Below are positions 8,619 to 17,032 of a stretch of 64,000 nucleotides of DNA, one piece after another. The translations under genes were made by a program, and so were the position numbers. Under the pieces are notes generated by a model. It saw only the letters and a list, made by a program, of their open reading frames with translations, was not told where the DNA came from and did not search any database. Position 1 is the stretch's first letter; every line of letters starts with the position of its first letter. Where the stretch lies: contig NZ_AOLN01000011.1 in assembly GCF_000337815.1 (NCBI RefSeq), positions 62,001 through 126,000 of the forward strand, read 5' to 3'. Origin of the DNA: Haloferax mucosum ATCC BAA-1512 (GTDB lineage: Archaea > Halobacteriota > Halobacteria > Halobacteriales > Haloferacaceae).

Positions 8619-9140
8619 ATGCTTGTCGATATCGTGCCTATCGGGGATATTTCTGCTTCAGTCAAGCGGGAGGCTTCCGCCGGGCTTCGGTCCGTCTACG
8701 ATTGCGACGTGACCGTGCAGTCGAATCAGGCAATCCCGGACGGTGCGTTCGATAGAAGCCGAAATCAGTACCGTGCCGAGCAATTTATCGAACTTACGAG
8801 CCGCGTCGGCCGCGGTGAGAAAAACATCGGGATTACGGCGAAAGACCTCTATTACCGCCGTCGAAACTACGTCTTCGGTCTCGCCTATCTCAATGGTAAC
8901 GGTTCTGTCATTTCCACATACCGGTTGCAGACCTCCAGTGACGGTGGCATCACGAACAAGCCGGCCGACGAAGTGCTCTCGGACCGGATTCGCAAGGAAG
9001 TTGTCCACGAAATCGGGCACACGGTCGGACTCGAACACTGCGACAACAACAAGTGCGTTATGTCGTTTTCGCCGACCGTCCGCGAGGTGGACGTGAAAGA
9101 AGAGAACCTCTGCGGTACCTGCAGTCGGCTCGTTCACTGA
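8619..9140 (+). CDS. amzA: archaemetzincin zinc metalloprotease
   Basis: A 173-residue metzincin peptidase. The active-site zinc motif HEIGHTVGLEH covers 130-140 (H130, H134, H140, catalytic E131), followed by the Met-turn (VMSFS). C141, C146, C165 and C168 would bind the second zinc typical of archaemetzincins. The start is chosen from the promoter distance. A T-rich terminator follows. Confidence 0.94.
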   Translation: MLVDIVPIGDISASVKREASAGLRSVYDCDVTVQSNQAIPDGAFDRSRNQYRAEQFIELTSRVGRGEKNIGITAKDLYYRRRNYVFGLAYLNGNGSVISTYRLQTSSDGGITNKPADEVLSDRIRKEVVHEIGHTVGLEHCDNNKCVMSFSPTVREVDVKEENLCGTCSRLVH

Positions 9141-9169
9141 CTCCCTAGGCACGATAACTTCGCTCTCCG

Positions 9170-9190
9170 TTTTTCTGTCCTCTCTTTTTT
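9170..9190 (+). terminator. T-rich archaeal terminator after amzA
   Basis: Two T-runs (TTTTT at 9170-9174 and TTTTTT at 9185-9190) in a pyrimidine-rich stretch just after the archaemetzincin stop. Oligo-T without a hairpin is the usual archaeal terminator. Confidence 0.55.
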
Positions 9191-9215
9191 CTCTTCAGAG
9201 CACGTGTATTCGAGT

Positions 9216-9665
9216 ATGAACTTCGTCGTTGCAGTTGACGGCTCGGAGGCCTCCGACCGAGCGCTCGACTACGCGCTTACCATGGCAGAACCGCAGGGGG
9301 CGACGGTTACAATCGTCCACTCGGTCGAACCGCGCATCCTCGTCGAAGGGGGCGAAGAACCGGTCGCGGGTCTCGCGGCCAGCGGCGACCGAATCGTCGC
9401 CGAGAGCCTCGAAGACGCTGAGATGCGTGCGGAACGAGTCCTCGAAAAAGCCGTCGAACGCGCCACCGACGCGGGCGTCGAAGCCACGAGCGAACTCCTC
9501 TACGGCGACCCCGTGGAGGCGCTTCCGACCTACGCCGACGACGTCGATGCCGACGGAATCTTCGTGGGCCACCGCGGCCTCTCAAAACGGTACGAGGGAC
9601 TCGTCGGAAGCGTCGCCAAGGAGTTGGTCGAACGCTCGTCGTGTCCCGTCACGGTCGTCCGCTGA
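9216..9665 (+). CDS. universal stress protein UspA family
   Basis: A 149-residue cytoplasmic Usp domain. The ATP-binding signature G-x2-G-x9-G-S is intact near the C-terminus (GHRG...VGS), followed by CPVTVVR. It begins MNFVVAVDGSE; the frame extends four codons further up, but the family start matches 9216. It abuts rtcA with no gap (stop 9663-9665, ATG 9666), so the two are probably co-transcribed. Confidence 0.9.
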   Translation: MNFVVAVDGSEASDRALDYALTMAEPQGATVTIVHSVEPRILVEGGEEPVAGLAASGDRIVAESLEDAEMRAERVLEKAVERATDAGVEATSELLYGDPVEALPTYADDVDADGIFVGHRGLSKRYEGLVGSVAKELVERSSCPVTVVR

Positions 9666-10703
9666 ATGCATCGACTGGATGGTGCCGCTGGCGGCGGTCA
9701 ATTACTTCGAACCGCACTTTCGCTGTCTCTCGTCACCGGCGAGCCGTTCGAAATGGACGATATCCGCGGCAACCGCTCGACCCCCGGTCTCAGGCCGCAA
9801 CATCTCGCGTGCATCTCGGTCGCAACGTCAGTCGCCGACGCGGACGTCGAAGGCGACTACGAGGGGTCTTCGACGCTTCAGTTTGTACCCGACGGGATTC
9901 GGACGGACGCGGTCGAAGCATCGGTCGGAACCGCCGGAAGCACGACGCTCGTCTCCGAGACGCTTCTCCCGGTCGCCGTCGCACTCGACGACCCGCTTTC
10001 GCTCACCGTCACCGGCGGCACCGACGTTCGGTGGTCGCCGCCGGCGGACTATCTCCGATACGTGAAACGCCCGCTGTGTGCGACGTTCGGCGTCGAATTC
10101 GACGTGTACGTCGGACGCCGCGGCTTCTATCCGGCAGGCGGCGGCCGACTCGCGGTTCGAATCAAGCCGGCGAGTCCGACACCGCTTGCACTCCTCCGGC
10201 GCCCGCAACTCGACGAAGTACGCGTCCATTCGGTCGCCAGCGAGTCCCTCGCTGACGCGTCCGTTGGCGAACGGCAGGTCGAAGGCGTCCGCGACGCGCT
10301 CGCCGGCGCAGACGTCGAGGTCCCGATTCGGTCGTCGGTCTCCGCAGTCGAGAGTTCGTCACCGGGGACCGGAGTCGTAGTCGTCGCGCAGTCGGGCGAG
10401 ACTGTCGCCGGATTCGACGCCTACGGCGAACGCGGCGTGCCGGCCGAAGCGGTCGGCCGCGAGGCCGCAGAATCGTTCCTCGATTGGCATCGCGGCGACG
10501 CCCCCGTTGATTCCAACATGGCCGACCAACTGCTCGTCTGGGTCGCCCTCGCAGGCGGACGCGCCCGGATTCCGGCGGTCACAGACCACGTTCGGACGAA
10601 TCTGGACGTGATTCGAGCCTTCGGCTACGACGTTCGACTCCGAAATGGCGAGGGCGCGTGCGAACCCGAACCCGGGAGGGTCGTCGTCGAGCGAGTCGAA
10701 TAA
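9666..10703 (+). CDS. rtcA: RNA 3'-terminal phosphate cyclase
   Basis: A 345-residue enzyme that converts RNA 3'-phosphate to a 2',3'-cyclic phosphate using ATP. The N-terminal GGGQLLRTALSLS and RPQHL segments are typical. H308 in DHVRTN aligns with the histidine that is adenylylated in the bacterial enzyme, so the protein looks active. The gene begins directly after the stop of the Usp gene. Confidence 0.94.
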   Translation: MHRLDGAAGGGQLLRTALSLSLVTGEPFEMDDIRGNRSTPGLRPQHLACISVATSVADADVEGDYEGSSTLQFVPDGIRTDAVEASVGTAGSTTLVSETLLPVAVALDDPLSLTVTGGTDVRWSPPADYLRYVKRPLCATFGVEFDVYVGRRGFYPAGGGRLAVRIKPASPTPLALLRRPQLDEVRVHSVASESLADASVGERQVEGVRDALAGADVEVPIRSSVSAVESSSPGTGVVVVAQSGETVAGFDAYGERGVPAEAVGREAAESFLDWHRGDAPVDSNMADQLLVWVALAGGRARIPAVTDHVRTNLDVIRAFGYDVRLRNGEGACEPEPGRVVVERVE

Positions 10704-10797
10704 CGAAGCGCGAAACGTCGCGTCGGGTGTCCCCGTCGTCCGCGTCTCTGTCTGTGGTCCATCTTTTATTTCTGTTCTAGATTCGAGAAAGTCCGGT

Positions 10798-11280
10798 TTA
10801 GGGTGCGTACGTCCCGGTCAACTGCGTCTCCGCGAGGACGTGCCCCGAAATCGCTTTTTTCAGGTCCGCTTTCGTCGCACCCACGCCGAGGTCGAGAGTC
10901 GTATCGAGCGCGTACAGGACGAATCGGTAGGTGTGCTCGCCGTCCGGCGGGTTGGGACCGCCGTATCCGCGCTCACCGTAGTCGTTCGCTCCCTCGGTCG
11001 CGCCCGCCGGGACCTCGCCGGCGGCGATATCGGTCGTCTCGGGGTCGATGTTCCAGACGACCCAGTGGTCCCAGATTTTCCCCGCGGGCTTCATCGCATC
11101 GGGGTCATCCATCACGAGCGCGACGGACGCCGCGTCCGCCGGAACCCCGCTGATTTCGAGCGGTGGACTTACGTTGTCGGTCGTGTAGCCGTGTTTCCGA
11201 GGAATCGGACGTCCCTTGTCGAACGCCGGGCTTCGAAGCGTCAGGCCGCTCCGACGGTCTCCCGAATCGTCTGGTATCAT
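10798..11280 (-). CDS. YbhB/YbcL family PEBP-like protein
   Basis: A 160-residue phosphatidylethanolamine-binding-protein fold. The ligand-site motif DDPDA followed by WDHWVVWNI and the NDYGERGYGGPNPP loop are diagnostic. The physiological ligand of archaeal members is unknown. The ATG at 11280 is preferred; an upstream ATG at 11307 would add nine residues. It converges with rtcA over a short T-rich gap. Confidence 0.88.
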   Translation of the reverse strand: MIPDDSGDRRSGLTLRSPAFDKGRPIPRKHGYTTDNVSPPLEISGVPADAASVALVMDDPDAMKPAGKIWDHWVVWNIDPETTDIAAGEVPAGATEGANDYGERGYGGPNPPDGEHTYRFVLYALDTTLDLGVGATKADLKKAISGHVLAETQLTGTYAP

Positions 11281-11334
11281 ACACCATACTTTGAGGACCA
11301 GTGACAAAATGGTTCGTTCCGCGGGATCGACCGG

Positions 11335-12204
11335 TTACGGCGCGGCAGACGGGTCAGTTCGGACGCGAACTTCGATTCCATCGGGGTCGGAGACCGCGAC
11401 GCCGCGTTCCATCTGTTCGACATTCCAGCCGCGTGCCGTCAGCGATTCCCGGACCGAATCCAGAGTTTCCGCGTCGGGGACGAGGACTTCGAACCACTCG
11501 ATACCGCGACTGTCGCCGGTCGGTTCGCGTCGGTCGTTCCACCGGTTCAGTCCGACGTGGTGGTGATACGTACCGGCGGCGACGAAGGCGGCGTTCGGGT
11601 AGCCGTCGTCGCGGAGCGACATCCCGAGCGCATCGACGTAGAAGTCGAGCGCCTCCGAGAGGTCGGTCACTTCGAGGTGGACGTGTCCGAGGTCGGTACA
11701 GTCGTGTGCACGGTCGTCACCGCGAGCGTCGGCCAGCACCGAATCGAGGTCGAGCGGGAGCGTGTCCATCTGCACGCGGCCATCGCCGGTTTTCGGCCAC
11801 TCCGCTCGCGGACGATCACGATAGATTTCGACGCCGTTTCCCTCCGGGTCGCGGAGGTACAGCGCTTCGCTCACGAGATGGTCGGACGAACCACTGAGCG
11901 TCGCACGGTCGCGGATTCGGGCGAGTGCGTCGCCAAGTGCGCCCCGGTCGGGAACTCGGATTGCGAGGTGAAACAGACCGGCCTGTTCGGGCTTTCTCGC
12001 TGGCGCGTCGGGAATCTCGTCGAGGACGATGAGCGAGGTGTTTCCGGCTGAGAGGACGGCGCGGGTCCCCTCGCGCACGACATCGAGACCGACGACGTCT
12101 CGATAGAACGGAACGACGCGGTCGAGCGATTCGACGCGGAGTGCGACGCGACCGAGGTGCGTGGCGTCGGTGAGTGACGCCGACGCGGTGGGAGTGTCAG
12201 TCAT
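11335..12204 (-). CDS. two-domain VOC protein (CatE-like dioxygenase/glyoxalase fold)
   Basis: A 289-residue protein with two vicinal-oxygen-chelate domains. The first begins THLGRVALRVESL and the second LGHVHLEVTDLSEALDFY. The arrangement resembles bacterial CatE-type extradiol dioxygenases, with candidate metal ligands at the starts of the strands and in EGNGVEIY. The substrate is not determinable. No pathway genes are adjacent. Confidence 0.82.
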   Translation of the reverse strand: MTDTPTASASLTDATHLGRVALRVESLDRVVPFYRDVVGLDVVREGTRAVLSAGNTSLIVLDEIPDAPARKPEQAGLFHLAIRVPDRGALGDALARIRDRATLSGSSDHLVSEALYLRDPEGNGVEIYRDRPRAEWPKTGDGRVQMDTLPLDLDSVLADARGDDRAHDCTDLGHVHLEVTDLSEALDFYVDALGMSLRDDGYPNAAFVAAGTYHHHVGLNRWNDRREPTGDSRGIEWFEVLVPDAETLDSVRESLTARGWNVEQMERGVAVSDPDGIEVRVRTDPSAAP

Positions 12205-12296
12205 ACTCTCTCTTCGCGGGTGAGCGTGAAAACGCCCGTAGTAACACCGGTGTCACTCACGGTGGCGAGTGTGGACACGCAGGCGAGATGCGGTGC

Positions 12297-12330
12297 GAGG
12301 TGAGACAAAAGTGCGGGTGAGGTGAGACAA
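12297..12330. repeat. short direct repeat
   Basis: GAGGTGAGACAA occurs at 12297-12308 and 12319-12330, a 22-base period, in the gap between the ABCE1 and VOC genes. Confidence 0.7.
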
Positions 12331-12408
12331 GAGATACGACGTGAAGCCGAGAAGAAAAACGCACGCGTGGGCGACGCACGTCGGTGACGCGCCGCGCGAC
12401 CGACTCGA

Positions 12409-14223
12409 TTATTCCGAGTAGTAATACTCGCCGGAGCGTTTCTGCTCGCGGTCGAGTTGCGAACCAGGCTTGTTGATGCGCGGGCGCTGTGTGCGCTCGT
12501 CGCGGCGGAACGTGATGTCGAGGTCCGCGAGGAAGTCGTTCATGCCGTCGCGCATCTCTTGGGGCATCGAGGCGTGTCCTTCGATGGACGGCTCACCGTC
12601 GAAGACCATCAAGCGGTCGGCCAGCAGGTCCATCATGTAGATGTCGTGGTCGATGACCATGACCGTCGCATCGTGGTTCTCGGCGTAGCGGCGGATCGCC
12701 GAGGTGGCCTGCACGCGTTGTTCCACGTCGAGGTGGGCCGATGGCTCGTCGAGCAGGTAGAGGTCGGCGTCCTGCGAGAGACACGCGGCGATGGCGACGC
12801 GCTGGCGCTCACCGCCGGAGAGGTCGGTGAGATTGCGCTCCATGATGCGGTTGAGTTGGAGCGGGTTCGCAATCTCCGTGTTCCAGTACGACGAACCGAA
12901 CTGGTCGGTGATAGACGACAGGAAAGCGTCCACGCGCATCGGCTGGTCGATTTCGATGTACTGGGGCTTGTACGAGATGTCGAGTGCGAAGTCGAGTTCG
13001 CCGACGTCGGGCGTCAGGTCACCGGTAAAGAGCTTTGCGAGCGTCGATTTACCGATTCCGTTCGGACCGACGATGCCGAGCACTTCTCCGTTGTAGATGG
13101 TCCCGCCCTCGACATCGAGGGAGAACTCGCCCTCGCCGTAGGATTTCGAGAGTTCGGGATACTCGATGAGGGGCTCGGCCTTCGTCGTCTCGCGCGGTGC
13201 GTGTTCCTCGAAGGTGATTGCCTCCGGACGGATACGCATGTTCTCGTTCGAGAGGTATCCCTTCAGGTACTCGTTGATGCCGTTTCTGACCGATTTCGGG
13301 TCGGTGACGACACCGTACGCACCGGGTTCACCGTACGCGACGTGGAGCGTGTCGGCGAGCAGGTCCAAGATTGCGAGGTCGTGTTCGACCACGAGGACCG
13401 CTCTGTCTTCTTCTTCTGCGAGTTCGCGGATAAGTCGCGCCGCGGTGACGCGCTGGCCGATGTCGAGGTACGGCGAAATCTCGTCGAGGAAGTAGAAGTC
13501 GCGGTCGCGGGCGAGAGTCGCCGCGAGAGCGACACGCTGGAGTTCCCCGCCGGAGAGCGTGTCGATTTCGTTGTCCACGACCGGGGCGATGTCGAGGCGG
13601 TCGATGTAGGAGTCGAGCGCACCGCGTTCGTCGGTCGCCTCCAAGAGTTCGCGGGCCGTTCCGTCGAACTGCTTGGGAATCTGATCGACGTACTGCGGCT
13701 TGCGGGCGATTGTAACGTCGCCGTCGCGGACTCGTCCGACGTAGTTTTGCAGTTCGGTGCCGCGGAAGCGGTCCAAGACGGCCTCCCACGTCGGGTCGTC
13801 GGCGTAGTTGCCAAGGTTCGGCACCATCTCGCCGGCGAGGGCGCGGACGGCGGTCGTCTTCCCGATACCGTTCGGGCCGAGGATACCCGTGACCGACCCG
13901 GATTCGGGAACGGGCAGTCCGTACAGCGAGAAGGCGTTTTCGCCGTAGCGGTGGGTCGGGTCCTCGTCGAGTTCCGACGGGAGATTGATGATTTCGATAG
14001 CGTCGAAGGGACACTTCTCGACACAGATACCGCAGGTCTCGCCGAGGCAGATTTCCTCGGAGATGCGGACCTGGTCGGGACCGCCTTGTTCGGCGTCCTC
14101 GCCGCGGAGCGTGATGCACTCTTTACCCGTCCGGTTGGGCGGACAGAAGTTCGAGCACTCGTAGCTACAGCGGTCCGGAGAACACCGGTCCAAATCGACG
14201 ACGGCGATACTATCGTCAGCCAT
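12409..14223 (-). CDS. abce1: ribosome recycling ATPase ABCE1 (RLI)
   Basis: A 604-residue soluble twin ABC ATPase that splits ribosomes after termination. The N-terminal domain has two 4Fe-4S cysteine sets (CSPDRCSYECSNFC and CLGETCGICVEKC). Each ATPase half has a Walker A motif (GPNGIGKTT, GPNGIGKST), a signature motif (LSGGELQ, LSGGERQ) and a Walker B motif. All key residues are present. The gene starts 2 bases after an EMC6-like gene stop and is co-transcribed with it. Confidence 0.97.
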   Translation of the reverse strand: MADDSIAVVDLDRCSPDRCSYECSNFCPPNRTGKECITLRGEDAEQGGPDQVRISEEICLGETCGICVEKCPFDAIEIINLPSELDEDPTHRYGENAFSLYGLPVPESGSVTGILGPNGIGKTTAVRALAGEMVPNLGNYADDPTWEAVLDRFRGTELQNYVGRVRDGDVTIARKPQYVDQIPKQFDGTARELLEATDERGALDSYIDRLDIAPVVDNEIDTLSGGELQRVALAATLARDRDFYFLDEISPYLDIGQRVTAARLIRELAEEEDRAVLVVEHDLAILDLLADTLHVAYGEPGAYGVVTDPKSVRNGINEYLKGYLSNENMRIRPEAITFEEHAPRETTKAEPLIEYPELSKSYGEGEFSLDVEGGTIYNGEVLGIVGPNGIGKSTLAKLFTGDLTPDVGELDFALDISYKPQYIEIDQPMRVDAFLSSITDQFGSSYWNTEIANPLQLNRIMERNLTDLSGGERQRVAIAACLSQDADLYLLDEPSAHLDVEQRVQATSAIRRYAENHDATVMVIDHDIYMMDLLADRLMVFDGEPSIEGHASMPQEMRDGMNDFLADLDITFRRDERTQRPRINKPGSQLDREQKRSGEYYYSE

Positions 14224-14225
14224 TG

Positions 14226-14540
14226 TTACAGCTGAACACCCGACGTGAGCAGGATGGCAAACGAGATGAACCAGAGCGCGAAGGTCATGAAGACGACGTA
14301 GATGTAGTCCTTCACGCCGAACCCGTTGACATCGACACCGACGACGCGGAGTACCGGGAACTGTACGAGAACGAACGCACCGAGAATACCCACGGCCAAC
14401 TGGTTGGTCGCGGCCTCGGGGTTCGTCCCCACCAGTACCCCGGAAAGCACCGCGGCGGCGATGCCGGAGAGGCAGGCGAGTGTCGTGACCGTCACTCCAC
14501 GAAGATGACTGGAGAGACCGGTCTGCGTTTCCGTGGCCAT
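14226..14540 (-). CDS. EMC6-like membrane protein
   Basis: A 104-residue integral membrane protein with three hydrophobic segments (about 18-38, 46-66 and 78-100). The sequence fits the archaeal EMC6/Rab5-interacting-like family; eukaryotic EMC6 belongs to a membrane-protein insertase. The ATG at 14540 (MATETQTG) is chosen over 14564. The stop lies 2 bases before the ABCE1 start, so the two form an operon. Confidence 0.72.
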   Translation of the reverse strand: MATETQTGLSSHLRGVTVTTLACLSGIAAAVLSGVLVGTNPEAATNQLAVGILGAFVLVQFPVLRVVGVDVNGFGVKDYIYVVFMTFALWFISFAILLTSGVQL

Positions 14541-14632
14541 GTGTTCCTCTGCGATATCCGGCATCAAAAGGCGTTCGTTCTTCCCGTGGCGTCTACGGCT
14601 AAAGCGTTGTCGGCTACTCACAGCCAACAAGG

Positions 14633-14638
14633 TTTATG
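14633..14638 (+). promoter_or_regulatory. TATA-like box of a winged-helix gene
   Basis: GTTTATG centred about 27 bases before the ATG at 14662, as expected for a leaderless haloarchaeal transcript. Confidence 0.5.
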
Positions 14639-14661
14639 CTGGTAGCGCGTTTCGATTCGTA

Positions 14662-14958
14662 ATGATGGCTGGAACAGAAGAGGAGAGTCTCGACGACCTC
14701 CCACCGAGTGCGAAGCTTGTTTTCAAAGTGCTCGAATACAACGGTCCGCTCACACAGAAAGGCATCGTACAGGAGTCGATGCTTTCTGCCCGAACCGTTC
14801 GCTACGCACTCGAACGGCTGGAGGGAATCGGTATCGTTGACGAGGACGTCTACTTCGCCGACGCACGCCAGAATCTCTATCAGCTGACCGACCTCGCACC
14901 GAAACAGGCGCAGGCGAAAGCGGACGGCGGCAAAGAAAAAGCCTGCTGCGCCGAGTAA
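14662..14958 (+). CDS. winged helix-turn-helix regulator
   Basis: A 98-residue DNA-binding protein. The helix-turn-helix lies at about residues 15-62 (PPSAKLVFKVLEYNG then ARTVRYALERLEGIGIV), with a wing around VYFADARQNLYQL. It resembles small haloarchaeal MarR/TrmB-like regulators. The C-terminus ends in a lysine-rich tail with a CC pair. Two adjacent ATG codons (14662, 14665) could start it. No target is suggested by context. Confidence 0.78.
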   Translation: MMAGTEEESLDDLPPSAKLVFKVLEYNGPLTQKGIVQESMLSARTVRYALERLEGIGIVDEDVYFADARQNLYQLTDLAPKQAQAKADGGKEKACCAE

Positions 14959-15055
14959 GTAACGCAGAACCGCGCTTCGCAGTCGGTATCACGCGAGATC
15001 AGTTGCGACGTGTCGAACGAGTCGAAAAGTAACTGCCTGCTCGGTTATCCCCGCT

Positions 15056-16939
15056 TCAGGCCGGGACGACCGAAATCTGTTGCTTTCTGTCGATTGCGTT
15101 TTCGAGTTCTTCAGCGATGGCGCTCCCGCGGGAGACCTGAATGTCGCCACCGCGGCTGACAGTCGCCGTGAACAGGTACTGGTCGTCGGCGCGGACCTCG
15201 ACCGTCTCGCCGACGTGTCCGTCCATCCGGATGACGACGTGCCGAGAGGTGACTTCCGGTGTCACGACGGCGCCCTCACCGGCCTGCCCGCCGGTGGAAC
15301 CTGATGCGCCGGACTGTCCCCCGGAAGTTGCGCCCGCGTGCTGTCCCGACGTAGACGGCTTTTCGTCGTGGGTTCGCACGTCGATGTCGATACCGAGTCG
15401 GTCTTCCACGTCGGAGATACGACCGCCGCCTTTGCCGATGACGTAGGAGATGTCGTCTTCTTCGACGTAGACGACCGCTCGATTCTGGCCCTTGAGGTCA
15501 ACTTCGACGTGACCGCGCGCGATGGAGCGAATCTCCCGTTCGATTTCCTGTTTTGCGAGACGGGAGACGCCGCTTTCCTTGTCGTCTTTTTCTTCCCCGA
15601 GCGGGACGGTGACGACCTGCCGGTTGAACGTGTAAATCTCGTACTGCGGGCGGCCGGTCTCGAAGTCCCGAATCTGGATGACGGGACGCGCGAGGTCTTC
15701 GGCGAACAGCCCTTCGGGAACCTTGACCTCGGTGCTCACGTCGTAGACCGTGTGGACTTCACCGTCTTCGATGTAGACGACGGTATCGACGACCTGCGGA
15801 ATCATGCCGAGTTCGACGCGGCCGACGAGACGCTGGAGCGCGTCGATGGCGCGGGTGGCGTGGACGACGCCAACCATCCCGACGCCGGCGAGGCGCATGT
15901 CGGAGAAGACCGAGAAGTCCTCTGTCTTCCGCACCTCGTCGTAGATGGTGTAGTCGGGGCGCACGAGGAGCAACGAGTCGGCCGTCTTCGCCATGTCGCC
16001 GCCGAGGGCGGTGTACTGGGTGATGTCGGGACCGACTTGCAGGTCGCGCGGTTTTTCCATCGTCTTGACCGCGTAGTCGTTGTCGTTGAGGAACTCGGCG
16101 ACGGCCTGTGCGAACGTGGATTTCCCGGCACCGGGTGACCCGGAGATGAGGACGCCGCGCTGGCGCTCTGCGAGTCGGTCGCGGAGTTCGTCCGCAAACT
16201 CGTAGTCGTCGAGGTTCGTCTTGACGATTGGCCGAACGGCCGTGATTTCGATGCCGTCGGCAAAGGGCGGGCGAGCGACTGCGATACGGTAGTCGCGGAA
16301 CTGGACGATGTCCATGCCCGGCTCCGAGAGTTCGATGAAGCCGTCGGGCGACGAGCGGGCGGAGTTGACGATATCGTCAGCCCACTCTTTCATCGTCGTC
16401 TCGTCGGTTGGCTCCTCGCCGATGGTCTGGTAGTGCATCTCGCCGATGGCACCGCGTTTGGCCTTCGGCTTGGTGTCGGTCTTGAGGTGGACCGACATCG
16501 TCTGGTCGTCGAAGAACTGTTCGATGATGAGACCGCCAGAACCGCGAACCTCGGCTTCGACGAACTCAACGCGCAGTCCTTTCGCCTTGGCGACTTCGGC
16601 CTGTACCACGTCGCTCGTCAGGAGGGTCGCAGAGCGCTCCGCGGCGATATCGCGGATGAGCGCGTCGATGTCGCCCTCGTGGGCACCCTTCGTCTCGCCC
16701 GCGCTCGGGCGGCGGCCGACGTACTGGAGGTCGATGACGCCGCCGTCCGCGAGTTCCGCGAGGCGCTGCAGTTCGGAGAGTCCTTCCCACCCCGTGTCGC
16801 GGCCGTCGTTGGCCTGCGATTCCAGTTCGCCGACGACTGCCTCGGGGACGAGCACGTCGGCACCGTCGTAGGTGCCGTCGTCAACTCGCTCGGACACGCG
16901 ACCGTCGATGACCGCGCTCGTGTCCGGCACTATCTTCAT
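15056..16939 (-). CDS. PIN domain - secretion-type ATPase - KH domain protein
   Basis: A 627-residue fusion. An N-terminal PIN nuclease domain (about 1-135; starts KIVPDTSAVIDGR, with further acidic residues) is followed by a VirB11/PilT-like ATPase with Walker A GSPGAGKST near residue 265. A KH RNA-binding domain with a GKGGGRISDVE loop follows at about 485-530, then a Gly/Ser-rich linker and a final strand-rich domain. This is the archaeal PINc-ATPase family, probably acting on RNA; the role is not established. Confidence 0.88.
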   Translation of the reverse strand: MKIVPDTSAVIDGRVSERVDDGTYDGADVLVPEAVVGELESQANDGRDTGWEGLSELQRLAELADGGVIDLQYVGRRPSAGETKGAHEGDIDALIRDIAAERSATLLTSDVVQAEVAKAKGLRVEFVEAEVRGSGGLIIEQFFDDQTMSVHLKTDTKPKAKRGAIGEMHYQTIGEEPTDETTMKEWADDIVNSARSSPDGFIELSEPGMDIVQFRDYRIAVARPPFADGIEITAVRPIVKTNLDDYEFADELRDRLAERQRGVLISGSPGAGKSTFAQAVAEFLNDNDYAVKTMEKPRDLQVGPDITQYTALGGDMAKTADSLLLVRPDYTIYDEVRKTEDFSVFSDMRLAGVGMVGVVHATRAIDALQRLVGRVELGMIPQVVDTVVYIEDGEVHTVYDVSTEVKVPEGLFAEDLARPVIQIRDFETGRPQYEIYTFNRQVVTVPLGEEKDDKESGVSRLAKQEIEREIRSIARGHVEVDLKGQNRAVVYVEEDDISYVIGKGGGRISDVEDRLGIDIDVRTHDEKPSTSGQHAGATSGGQSGASGSTGGQAGEGAVVTPEVTSRHVVIRMDGHVGETVEVRADDQYLFTATVSRGGDIQVSRGSAIAEELENAIDRKQQISVVPA

Positions 16940-17032
16940 GCGGGTGGGTTTGAGCGGGTGACGGATAAGGTTGTAGATAAAAGCGGTGACAATCGCCGGA
17001 AGGAACGTGTGCTATGGGACCAACCGACGGCC

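Noticed and set aside
9666-10703. Loss of the catalytic histidine in RtcA (NMADQL segment)
   Set aside because: That segment is not the active site; H308 in DHVRTN matches the adenylylated histidine.
12457-14235. 592-residue open frame on the plus strand
   Set aside because: It is the complement of the ABCE1 gene. GC-rich coding strands leave long open frames on the other strand; the product has no domain.
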